Assembly (NCBI RefSeq): GCF_034190915.1
Contig: NW_026947506.1
Location: 10,663,501 to 10,727,500 of the forward strand
DNA from: Cavia porcellus
Taxonomy: Eukaryota; Chordata; Mammalia; Rodentia; Caviidae
DNA length: 64,000 bases
Reading direction: 5' to 3'
Shown here: in pieces, positions 21,140 to 31,689 of the stretch
How positions within the stretch are numbered: the first letter of the stretch is position 1
Layout of the letters: each line of letters begins with the position of its first letter
Position numbers and translations under genes: made by a program
The notes under the pieces: generated by a model
Told to the model about the DNA's origin: nothing
Database searches by the model: none
What the model saw: only the letters and a program-made list of their open reading frames with translations

Positions 21140-22270
21140 GCATAACTCACAAAAGAAAAGCAACAGAATAATTAGGCTTCATCAAAATGAAAGCTTTCTG
21201 CTCTTTGGCTGTTCAGAAAATGAAAACACGTGCTGTGTAGTAAATCCCCTGCTTACAAACAAGGGCCTTTCCAGAACTGCTCACAGACTGGATTCGTTTG
21301 TAAGGTGCCAAAGTGAGTCTTACTCACTACATCTGTGAAAGATCACAACTCAAGTGTCCATAAGTCAGAGACTTACTGTACACTGGGTGAAAATATTCTC
21401 AAATCATACATGTGACAAGGAACTAGAACCCAAAAAGAGTTTGTATTGGTCGGCTTTCCTTTGCTGTGACAAATACCTGAGAAAAACAACTTTCAGTGAG
21501 GAAAGGTTTGTCGTGGCTCACAGTTTCACCGGTTTCCATTCATGGTTATTGGTTCCATTGCCTTTAGACTACATCCTGGTGGGACGTATGGAGGGGCAGA
21601 TCCACTCACCTCATGGATGCCAGGAAGCAGTACGGACAGAAGGAAGTTGAGGTCTTGATTCCCCTTCCTAGGCCACCTCCTGTAATGTCCCACTCCTCCC
21701 TTAGGACCTTCTTAAGGTTCTCTCCACCGCTCAACAGCTCGTTAAACTAGAAACCTATGAATGGACTGATCCATTCGAGGGGTTCAGAGACCTCATGATG
21801 CAGTTGTCTCTCCCACCCCTGAACACTGCTGCCCCGGAGCCCAAACCTTCAGCACATGAGTGTTGGGGGACCCCAGAGAGCTCTTCTGACTCAATAACAA
21901 GACAGACAATCCAATTCTAAAATGGGGAACATATTCAAATAGGTGTATCCAGAAGAAGTTCTACTGATGACAGAGAAGCCTAGGAAAGAGCTCTGCACTT
22001 GCAGTCATCAGAGAAACCCAAATGAGAAACAGCGAGAGACCACAGAGCAGCTGGGGTGCCTACAACATGAAAGAATGACAAAATCAGGCTCTGGCAGCAG
22101 CGGGCGGCAGCAGAGCTCTCCAGCGCTGCTGGTAGTAATGAGAAATAGCACAAAGACTTTGGAAACCAACTTGGAAGTTCCTTTAAAATGTTAAAATTAA
22201 ACCTACCATGTGACCCAGAAATCCCACTCCTGAGTATTTATCCAAGAGAAACAGAAACACATGTCCAGAG
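21140..22270 (+). mobile_element. LINE-1 ORF2 3' part, interrupted by another repeat
   Basis: Sense L1 ORF2 text. 'TTAGGCTTCATCAAAATGAAAG' lies near 21175. 'GAAAATATTCTCAAATCATACATG' near 21389 corresponds to the GGGAAAATATTTGCAAATCATA block. After an insertion it resumes at 21890 ('AATAACAAGACAGACAATCC', 'AAAATGGGGAACATATTC'), then 'CCATGTGACCCAGAAATCCC' near 22206. Removing 21446-21885 joins two adjacent L1 blocks. All frames are broken. Confidence 0.75.
21446..21885. repeat. Rodent interspersed repeat (LTR-like), copy 1, nested in L1
   Basis: Opens 'CTTTGCTGTGACAAATACCTG', then 'GAGGAAAGGTTTGTCGTGGC' and 'TCACAGTTTCACCGGTTTCC'. Later come 'ACCTCATGGATGCCAGGAAGC', a segment of C-rich text, and 'CCTTCAGCACATGAGTGTTG' with GGGGGAC. 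The same order recurs at 45555, 60725 and 61660. I recognise it as a common rodent LTR-type repeat but cannot assign its family name or orientation. Confidence 0.6.
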
Positions 22271-23239
22271 AAACCTGAATCTGGGCTCGGCTGGGCACGG
22301 CTCCCGGAGCCCTCCTCTCCTGCTGCGGACCTGCTCGCTGAAATCTGAGCCTCCTCTGGAGCTCTGCTGCTCCTCAGCTTCTCTGCACTTGTCTGGAACA
22401 AGTGAGAGGAGCACCTCCGGGTGCTGCCAAGGAGGCCCTGGCTCGCACGCTATTTATGCTCCCAGGCCGCTCATCGTCTTCAGGGTTCACTGTCCATCTC
22501 CGGGTGTCAGTTGTCTGATTCCAGAGACCTCAGAGCAATCATCTCTGGCCTTCACACCCAGGACACCATGCCAGCACACTGTCATCACAGACACCCGCTG
22601 CTCAAGGACCCACCAATGTGCCACAGCTTCACCCCAAATCCCACGGCACCCCCTGCCCATGCTGAGGTTTTCATTGCCAGTTGGCCCGATCCATCTGCAA
22701 AGTCCACTTTTAGGTTGTGTTTCCTAGAACCTTTTTGGTACCCAATATCTATTTAATGCCAAGGTCAACTTTAAGTAGCAACAGTAGCCCTTTCTGGTTG
22801 GGGTCACACAAAGGAGCCCCCGAAGCTCAGCAGTCACTAGGAACTTTGGGTCTGGAGGGGCCTCACACCTCTCTCTTCATCAGCCAGTGATGGCATGTGA
22901 ACTGCCCACAGGAAGTGGGTAGTCCAGCCCGAGACAGAGGACGACTCATGGGAGGGACGTGATTGAGAGCCCCGAGCTGCAGATAGAGGCCCTCAGCCCT
23001 GAAGAACACTCTGGGGGCACCAAAGTATCCACCACACTGGGCCAGCATTTTCTTCCCCAGTCCAGGGCTCCTTGCACTGGTGATCACTGGAGAGCAGGTG
23101 GGACTACTGTAGTCCCACCCCAGTAGGAACGTGGGTTTCAACCTGTCACAGATGCCTAAAGCTCACTGGGAGGGAAATGAGACGTCATGTACCATTTAAC
23201 GCCAAGGCCAACATTTAAGTAGCAACATGTGTCGGTACC
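22271..23239. other. Unassigned sequence with a duplicated 33-base motif
   Basis: GC-rich sequence with ORFs of up to 179 codons (22188-22727) that begin inside L1 text, so they are not a gene. A near-identical 33/34-base block occurs at 22751-22783 and 23194-23227, reported in the findings. Confidence 0.45.
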
Positions 23240-23345
23240 TGTCCCAGGCATGCTGCATGTGTGTATACATGTGCATAAAGGTGTATATGCATGTGTAGAT
23301 ACACACATGTGCGTCCACAGATACCTACACATATGTAGATGGACA
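23240..23345. repeat. GT/ATGT-rich low-complexity tract with dyad symmetry
   Basis: Mixed (TG)n, ATACAT and ACACAT units that switch strand bias midway, giving a loose inverted arrangement (GTGTATACATGTG on the left, ACACACATGTGCG on the right). No coding significance. Confidence 0.8.
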
Positions 23346-25375
23346 TGTGGATTCACCCAGCCCTCTAGGAGGGCCCCATAGTTTTACCTGCTGATGAGGA
23401 AATAAAATGGGGGGAAGATGATAGCCTTGAATTTTTATGGGCAGGAAAGCTTCCCACCCCATTTCATTTACCCTTTCCATGCAGCTTTTTGGACACTGCA
23501 GGCCACATGTGTGACCGTTTTCAATGTGCGTGCCATAAAGAGTCCATTCAGGGCCTCCTTCTCTGGTCTCGGGGTGAACAGATCTCAGGATCATAACTAC
23601 TGCACCATGACCCTAGACACCACAGCCATCTCACATTAAACCCTGGTGGCAGAGTGAGGCCTGGCGCAGGGTAGTGGCCTACTACGGTCTAGTTAGGTGA
23701 CGTGCTTGGCAGAGACAGAGGCAGAGAGGAACAGGACTGTCCCCACTGTGCCCCTGCCCTGATTGCACTCACAGCTCCAGGCCCTCAGCTACCCACATGG
23801 TGACTCCAGAATACCAGACCCAACGCTGAGTGGCCTAGTGACTCCTCCATCTGTGAGGACAACTGAAGGGATCTACTAATGGCTCCAGGACATCTCACTG
23901 TTTTCCCCAAACCCACTCTTTTGCATTCCCGGTTCTGCTCCTGGCACCATCATCTATCCACCACCAGCAGCAGACATTGATCACTCCTTCTGTGACATCA
24001 TCTCTGGCTGTCAGCCAACAACCCAGGAATCTTCCAGCAAGAGCAAGAACACATGCACAATGGTCACCAAAACAGTCACTCTCTGACTCACAGCACACCT
24101 GAAACGACACACAGGACCAAACCTGCACATACTGTGCTTCTTCCAGCACATACAGTGCTTATAATAAAGTCTAATACATAAATCAGGTGCAGCAAGAGGT
24201 TAACAACACTAATTATAAAATGAAAAACTTAGAACAATATAGCACAGTGGAGCGTCCAGTAGTATCACTCTTGCACTGTGGACAATTAGTAAAACAAGGG
24301 TGACCCAATTACCTGCTCTACACTAATGTGGCTCTGCCATCACTAACCAGGGATGCACCATGGGGACACACTGGAAAGCAGGGTCCCTGGGGCAGAGCGG
24401 AGTCTGTGAGCTCTCATCCCGCTTCTCAACCAAGCGCAGTGTAAAACTTACAGATTATTTATTTCTGGAATCTTCCATTTTATATTTGTGGACACAGCTG
24501 ACCCAGAGTGACAAGACGTGGAAGTAATGAGAAAGGAGGCAAGGTTGCAGGCCCCTCTGCCTGCCCTGCACACAGCCTGACCCCCATCTCCGTCCATCAT
24601 GGATTCCTCCATTAACAAGTAAGCCCCGGAAATTACGATTCCTGCAGTGTTGTGTACTAGAGAGAGACGTCAGTCTTGAAGGACTCGGCATCCATGGATT
24701 CGATTATATTCATAGACTTACTAATGGGCAGCAGGAACAGAAGGGTCTAAGTGACTGACTGACATGAACAGAGGTCCCCAGCATCCATGGAGAGAAGGGT
24801 CAGTGGAAGGACCTGCTGGAGAAACAGTCTCCTGGAAGTCACCCAGGTAAATAGCCAGTCCAATTACAGGAGGCCCCATTAAGTCTGAATTTCAGACACA
24901 AACAGTGCTTATCACAAGTCGTCCCACCCAGTATTTGAGCCACACCCTTAATAAAATGTCTGTCACTTATCTGAAGTTTAAATCTAGCAGGGCGTCCTGG
25001 GTTTTCATTTGCCAAATCTGGCAACCCTGATATTCACCACTAAATCACTGCTGAGCGCCTGGAATTGGGCTTAGTAATCTGAAATTTCAAGCAAGTCCTT
25101 GTGGGATTCTTATTATCAGCCTGCGCTGGGGACCCTGGTGAGGGGACAGCAATCCCCTTCCAGACCCTCCTCAGGGCCACCCGCCTCTCTCCAGCCAGGG
25201 ACACAGTGCCTCACACCCAGGGGCTGTGCCATGGTGAGGGCTCCACAGGGGCTGGCATGCCAGGCGGAGCTGGCTCCTGATGTGCTCCATGGCCTTGGGA
25301 AGTGACACATTCTTCATGTCAGGATAAAAATAAACAAAACCAAAGTCAAGAGAGTTCTGTCCACCATGCTTTTTC
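23346..25375. other. Unassigned non-coding sequence
   Basis: About 2 kb with no recognised exon, SINE or LTR. All ORFs are under 90 codons. Confidence 0.45.
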
Positions 25376-25500
25376 TACTTGCCAGCTGTACAAACTTGGA
25401 AAGTCACTTAGGTCCTGTGATCCTCAGCCATTTATTTTTTCATTAAAGAAATATTCCTTGAGTGCCCGGCGTGTGTGAGGTCCTTTACCAAGCCCACGAG
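25376..25500 (+). repeat. Probable MIR / L2-like fragment
   Basis: 'TTGCCAGCTGTACAAACTTGG' followed by AAAGTCACTTAGG and 'GATCCTCAG' parallels the MIR core (CTAGCTGTGTGACCTTGG, CAAGTCACTTAACC, TGCCTCAG). The adjacent 'AAATATTCCTTGAGTGCCCG' resembles the L2/MIR3 phrase AAATATTTATTGAGCACCTA. Ancient and diverged. Confidence 0.55.
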
Positions 25501-26374
25501 ACACCAGAAACAGGCAGGGTGGCAGGGTCTTGGCTCACAGAAGGCACCTAAATGTGATCAGCCCCCCACCCCCCAAGCCCCACCTCACAACCAACACAAA
25601 ACAAAAATATCAAAAATAACTGTCACTTTTTTCTTGTCCTACTCCCTAAACAACACAGTATAACAACTTCCGCCCAGCATTTGCCTTGCATCAGGTAATG
25701 TGAGTGATCCAGGATGGTTAAAGCCATGTGTATGCTCTACGCAGTATCTGAGCAGCTGATCTGTGACAGCATCACGGAGGTGGCTATCCAAGGGCTCTAC
25801 AACAAGTAACCAAAAGTGCAAATTCGGCAAAAGAAATCGCCTGGGCACTGAACAGGTGTGTGTGATGGGGATAGGGGCACTTGCATTTACTGTCCCCACA
25901 GCCACCTCTGAGATAATGCCCGTGAGGCTGAGGCTATGTGTGGACAGAGGCCGTCCAAGAATAGCTCAGGAGGGATCCCTGCTCCAGACCTCGGAGACCA
26001 CATAAACCATGAGCACAGGCATATCAACATGGCTCTCATTTGCTATACCCCGATGCTTTGACACTGGGACCTGCTGACCCAGAGGGACAGCCCTTCCAGC
26101 ATGGTCAGGTCCCCAAGATGTACAGCATCCGGACTGCTCACACCTTTCATGTGTAAACCAACCACTGCAGAGCCCACCCCTAGCCACCTCCCTGCTGAGC
26201 TCTCCTGCAACGTGGACTGCAGATGGCTTGGCGTGGGTCACGCGGATGGATAACTGTGTCACTCCCTCCTTTCACGTCTGCGGTTTCCTGTGCACCAGCT
26301 GGAACTCCTCCCCCTATTGCCTAAGAACAATGAGAACAGAGGTCCCCGTCTTTTCCCAGCCTAGGAGAAAAGAC
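25501..26374. other. Unassigned non-coding sequence
   Basis: Includes a C-rich run at 25561-25575. No recognised gene or repeat. Confidence 0.45.
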
Positions 26375-29300
26375 TGTTAATGATAATTTTCAGTGTAGAT
26401 CTTTTAAATGTTCATTGTCAAACTAAGCAAGTTACCCTGCATTTCTGTTTTTCTGGGAGTTTTCTTCATGAAATGATATTTTATTGCCAAGGGCTTTTTT
26501 CTCATCAGTTCATACGAACATGTGCTTTTCAACTGCAGCCTGTTACAAAGGTGAACTGCATTAATCAGTCAATACTGAACCCACATTGCACCTGTAGAAT
26601 AAATCCTACTTGCTAGCATACATCATTTTATACATAAAGATGTATAAAATGCTTGATGCTATTGGCAAATACTGCATAGTGTATCTGGTTTTGGTATCAG
26701 AACACTCTAGTTTCAGTATTAGTAGCTTCAAAAAAAGGTTCTCAGTGTTCCCTACCCTTACAGTTCCTGGAAGAGACTGTTTAGAATTGGTGTTCATGCT
26801 CCCATAGACATTCAGTAGAAGGATCCAGTAAAACTACCTAGGCTTGGAGACTCCTTTCATATAGGCGACTTAATTACAAATTCAATTTTCTTTAAGTTAT
26901 AGGGCTAGTCAAATGCCCTAGCTCATGTTTGGAGATTGGAGGAAGTGCGTGCTTGAAGGAGTTGCATTCTGCCTACCTGGTCAGAGGTAGCCTGCAGAGT
27001 CACACCCCGGTCACACGGTGTCCACGGTCGATGGAGGCAGCCTGGGCTGGCTCCTGATATCGGGCATCTGTGCGTCCACTCCTCTGATTTCTCACCTCGG
27101 TCCTGCTCAGGGTTTAACAGTGTTACTGAGTTGTTCAAAGAATTACCCTTTTGTTTCATTTATTTCTCCTGTTGTTTTTCTGTTTCCAATTTCCCTAACA
27201 TCTGTTCTTATTTTTATTTTTTTTATTCCTTGTGCTTGCATTTTGAAGTTTTGCAAGTTCTTGGGGTAGGAGCTTAGATTGCTTATTTGTGACCTTTCTG
27301 TTTTCTGATGTGCAAGCCTAGCACTGTAAGAGCTCCTCTCGGCCCACTGAGCCCCACAAAGCCTGATGGGTCAGATTTTCATTTTCACTCAGTTCCAGGC
27401 ACTTGCGAACACCTTTGAGAGTTCCCCTTTGACCAGTGGGATCTTTACAAGTATGCTGTCAAGTTCCCAAATGTTTGGAATTGTTCCTATCCTTTTTCTG
27501 AATTGATTACACGTTGAATTCTGTTATGTCAGAGAATGTGCTCTGTATGACTTCAATTTTTTCAAATTTGTTGAGGCTTGTTTTACGGCTCAGGACACGG
27601 TCTACAGACCTGCATACTTCGTGGGCCTAAGGAGTGGGTGGGTATTCTGCAGTTGTTGGGCAGAATTCTCTGTAAACGTCAGTTTAAGTCAGATATGTTG
27701 GTGTACACCTATAAATCCCAGCACTCAGGGAGGCCGGGGCTGGAGAGTCACAATTTCAAGCCCAATCTGGACAACTTAGAAATTTAGCATCTCATGGATG
27801 TAGCTCTGTGCAAAGGCCCTAGGTTCAGGCCCCACAACCACAAAAAAGAAAATGACTGCTTCAGTCCTGTCGGTCGACAGGGTTGTTCGTTCACATTCTT
27901 CCTGGCTTTCTGTGTAGTTGTTTAGCACCGTTGAGAAAGGGGCCCTGAAACCCCCGACCATAACTGTGGATTTTGTTTCACCTTCCATTCTACCCACCTT
28001 TGCTTCGCATATTTTGCAACTCTTCAAGGAGACTATGTCTTCTTGGTGCACTGACCCTTCCTCATTTAGAATGTCCCTCTCCAGCTCTGGTAGTTTTCTT
28101 TGCTCCAAAGTAAAGTCTACCTCTTATTTATAAAGCTACTCTTGTTTTCTTTTGATTGTTTGTATAGCTTAAACTTTCCCATTCTTTTGCTTTCACTGTG
28201 TTTGAAGAGTTTCCTATGGACCACATGCAGTTAAGTCCTGTTTTGTAATCTGCTCTGCCAATTTCTGGTTTTTATTTGCTGCATTAAGACTATTTATGTT
28301 TAATGTCATTATTGGTATGTTAAGGTTTAAGACTGATGTGCCGTTTATTGTTTTCTGGTTTTCATTTCTCTGTTTTCTTTGTCCTGCTTTGCTGTGGGTT
28401 CCTTGGACTCGCTTGCAATTCCGTTTTGCTCTCTGCTGGTTCTGACTGCGTGGCTCTGTACAGTCCTGAGCGTGTGGCCGCTCTGGTACAGGATTCCACC
28501 ATAAACACACGGCACCTCGATCTGTCAGCATCCTCCTTTCGCCAGTGCAGGAGAAGCACGAACGTCTCTGAGTCCACTCATCCCAGTATGGCACAGCTGT
28601 CTCAGGTTATTTGTGGCCACTCCACAAGGGAGGATGGGTCCCCCCTTACCACACAGAACCCCACCAAGCCCACGACTCTCACGATGAGGCTTTCTGAGGA
28701 AGCTCTTCCCACAGCCGGAGGAGATGGCTTGGGAGAATAGGAAAAGGAGACCCAAGCAGCGCGGCCTCTTGAGCCTCCCTCTGGCACCATTGTGTCAGAG
28801 GAAGGGGGCTCACATCTCCCTGACCACTCTCCAGACAGGGCAAGGGGTGGTGGAGGGGAAGGGGCTTCCACCCACGAACACCCGCAATTCTGTAATCAAC
28901 ACCATCACGCATTCCCTCTGCTCAGTGCCATTTGTCCTGCCCCTCTTGTACCGTAAGTAGGTATTTTCTCATATACCACTCTAATTCCCTTGCTGTTTCC
29001 TTAATATATCTTTAGCTGTTTTCCCAGGGTTTTAAGGGAGTTGTAATCAGTAGTGTAACTCACGAATACCTAGTTCAGACCAGTACCAGCTCAACTTCAC
29101 AGTATAAGAAGTGTGGCTTCTATGCAGCTCCGCCCTCCCCGTCTCCTTTTCTCTCTATTGCTGCACAGAATTTAGATCTTAATTTCTGCACACCTGTTGA
29201 CATCCCTTTCTAACTCTTGATTTGTTGTTGTCTTTCAAATCAAAAAAGAAGAAAGGAAACACAAAATACTTACGCTGCCTTTGGTGTCTGCAGACTTTGT

Positions 29301-30110
29301 GTATTCCCCAGGAAGTACCCGTCATTCCCTCTGGGTCTGCACTGTGGTCTCCTGTCCTACTGTCCATCCTCTCCCCTGGGGTCTCCCTTCAGCCACCTGT
29401 GACAAACCCCGCCAGCTTCTGCTCATCTGGGGATATCCTGACTCACTCGTTTTGAAGGAGTTTTTTTGCTGTGCTTGAAACTCACAGCTAAGGTTTTCTC
29501 AGAGTCATAACCTGTGTGCTCATCGCGGGTGAAGCATCAGCTGCTTCTCTCCTTGAGGGTCCCCATGTGGACACTTATGTCTCTCTCGCTGCTTCGAGGT
29601 CTTTTGTCTCTGGCTTTGACAATTTGATTACATGTCTGGGGTGGACTTTCTGAATTTATCATTCTCACGGTTCGATGAGCTTCTTGGAAGCAGAGATAAA
29701 AGCTTTATTTCAAACTTGGGAAGTTCTCAGCCGCTGTTTCTCCACATCTCCTTTCTGTGCCCTCCCCTCTGCTCTCCTTCTGGGATGAATGTTATGCAGG
29801 CTTTGTGTGCTTAACGCCGCCCCGAGGGTCTCCCAGGGTCTGTTCATTTTTCTTCATTATTTCCTCCTTTCCATTCCTCAGACTGTGTATTCTCAGCTGA
29901 CCGATCTTTATGTTCGCTAATTCTCCTGCCAACTCAGATCCGCTGTCAAGCCTCGCTAGTGAATTTTATTTCAGATGTTATCATTCTCAATTTCAGAAAT
30001 TCTGCTGGCTCTTTTCTATGATTGATGTGCTCTATTTAGTGAGACATATGCCCCATGCCTTCCTTCTTTAGATGTGGTTTCTGTGGCACTTTGCACACGT
30101 AAATACCTAA
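26375..30110 (-). mobile_element. Long ancient LINE-1, minus strand (5' region, endonuclease, reverse transcriptase)
   Basis: Antisense L1 text runs through about 3.7 kb in consistent order. On the plus strand 26460-26800 is the complement of the ORF2 reverse-transcriptase region (near 'GAATAAATCCTACTTGC' and 'GTATCTGGTTTTGGTATCAG'). 27470-28340 is the complement of the endonuclease region (near 'TTTTTCAAATTTGTTGAGGC', 'TATGTCTTCTTGGTGCACTG' and 'TATTTATGTTTAATGTCATTA'). The minus frame near 28215-28310 reads 'LNIPIMTLNINSLNAANK', the start of ORF2. 28350-30110 corresponds to the inter-ORF and 5' part. Numerous stops make it inactive. A B1-like piece and an ID-like piece lie within (27695-27850). 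Confidence 0.8.
27695..27850 (+). repeat. Diverged B1-like and ID-like fragments
   Basis: 'GTTGGTGTACACCTATAAATC' plus CCCAGCACTCAGGGAGGCC is a diverged B1 start, ending near 27780. It is followed by 'GGATGTAGCTCTGTGCAAAGG' with 'CCCTAGGTTCAGGCCCC' and an A-rich tail, an ID-like 3' part. Both are worn and lie within the minus-strand L1. Confidence 0.65.
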
Positions 30111-31379
30111 TTCAGGTCTCAGCACAACATATTAGTATGGACTTCCACAAGGATGATTCCTACTAACTGCCTTTCACCCTCTATGTGGATCACATTTTAC
30201 TGCCTGAATACTGTAATACACTTCTCTGGAAATCAGAGTCTCTCCACTATGCAGGATTAATTTTTACTGCTCTTCACAGTTGATGCTACTGTTTGTTTGG
30301 TGACTTTCCTGCACTAGCACTGTGAACTCGGTGACCCCGATGACCCTGGTGGCTGCCAATGACTATGGAAATTTCCTTAATAGCCTGGATGGTGAATTTC
30401 CACATTTTTGCCAGAGAGCTCTGCATGCATTCTGGAACCTACTCCCAAACTCAGCCTCAGAGTCCCTCTGCCTCGAGGTCGCCGAGAAAGGAGCGCTGAG
30501 AACTTCCTCTCCCTCAGCTCTTCCCCAAGGACACTTGGGGTCTTGCACGTGAGCAAAGCCATGTGTGCCGGGATCTCCCAGAGTTCAGGAATGTGCCGGG
30601 GCTTTGTAGAGCCTGCCTGGACACCTCATTCTCCAGCTCATCCTGCTGAGGTTTATGGTCAGTTTGTTGCCTGTTCCCACTGTTGTCACCACCACAGCCT
30701 TCAGTGACACTACATCGTCACTGCTATAGCTTTTGATGAATTCCCAGGGACACAAAGTTGACGGCACCGGACAGGATCTGCTTTGGATCAAACAGGGACA
30801 ACTCTTGCCAGTGGGAAAGCACAGCAGGTCCATGGTGGCTGTGTCCCGGGGAGGGGTCTTGGAGGAGCGCCAGTCTCATTTGGGCCCAAGGGTGGGGGGG
30901 GCTTCCAGGCTGCTGTCTTCCTCCTTGCTATGGACTGTCAGTTTCCGAGGCAACTGCAGAGTGAGAAAAGAAAGGTGAAACTGGATCAGTACAATGCCAC
31001 AGAGCCTGCTGTTCCTACCGAGACTCAGATGTTTTCCCCAGTCATCCTCCCACATGTTGGCCAGCTCTGTCCTCGGGAGCTCTGGCAAAGTTACCTCGAT
31101 AGCTACTGATAGCGTTCTGGGTTCTGAGGGCCTCCCTTCCCGTCCCACTGACACCCTTTGACATGCATTGGGATGATGTCAGTTGTAGATGCTTCAATTT
31201 CAAACATAAATTAGAAAACTTAAAAGAAGTCCATTGCACACACACACACAAAAAAAAAAAAAATGCATTGCTCTGACTACATCTTGGTCTGTCGTATTTC
31301 TCCTTCCTGATGGTCTTAGACCTCCTTCTTCATCTCTGTTTGGTTACCCGGGGTGAAAGAGAAAAGAGAGATAAATAGC
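30111..31379. other. Unassigned sequence
   Basis: About 1.3 kb without recognised gene or repeat apart from a short (CA)n-polyA at 31236-31264. Its left part could be decayed 5' L1. Confidence 0.4.
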
Positions 31380-31384
31380 CAAAG

Positions 31385-31675
31385 AAAGGAAAACAGGCCT
31401 TTACTGAGAGCTAGGCAGGGTTGCTGCAGAGACACAGGCACCCTTCAGAAAGTTCAGGAACCATCTCCGGCTTTTTATTGGAATTTAACGGGGGGGGGGG
31501 GGGGCTAAAGGGCAGGATGACGTTTTGACACCTGATAGGACAACCCTTTGCACATGCGCGAAAAGCGAGACATTTGACGGGGCTTTGGGAAAAGAACACA
31601 AGGGGGCGCTGTCCAGCTCCAAGGGCTGTACCCCAGGAAAAATCAATCAATTTCCTGTTTAAACTTTCTTTAGCC
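31385..31675 (-). mobile_element. Retroviral-type LTR, minus strand, with a G15 run
   Basis: Read on the minus strand, the segment has a C-rich U3-like body, then 'CCAATAAAAAGCCGG' (polyadenylation signal, plus 31471-31485) and an R/U5-like part ending near 'AGTAAAGGCCTG'. A run of 15 Gs (plus 31490-31504) lies between body and polyadenylation signal. No retroviral coding sequence is adjacent, so it is a solo LTR. The class is inferred. A CTCF-like motif falls inside it. Confidence 0.5.
31596..31612 (+). promoter_or_regulatory. CTCF-like motif
   Basis: The core ACACAAGGGGGCGCTGT closely fits the vertebrate CTCF consensus (CCASYAGRGGGCGCT), with the full AAGGGGGCGCT core. It lies in the LTR-like segment. 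LTR and SINE sequences are known carriers of CTCF sites in mammals. Binding is not shown here. Confidence 0.5.
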
Positions 31676-31689
31676 ATTCTTTGAGGTTA

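Noticed and set aside
22188..22727. 179-codon plus-strand ORF
   Set aside because: Its first part is L1 ORF2 text ('LPCDPEIPLLSIYPRE') running by chance into unrelated GC-rich DNA. No domain follows.
27776..28108. 110-codon minus-strand ORF with a charged N-terminus
   Set aside because: It lies within the minus-strand L1 endonuclease region and partly across inserted B1/ID fragments, so it is L1-derived.
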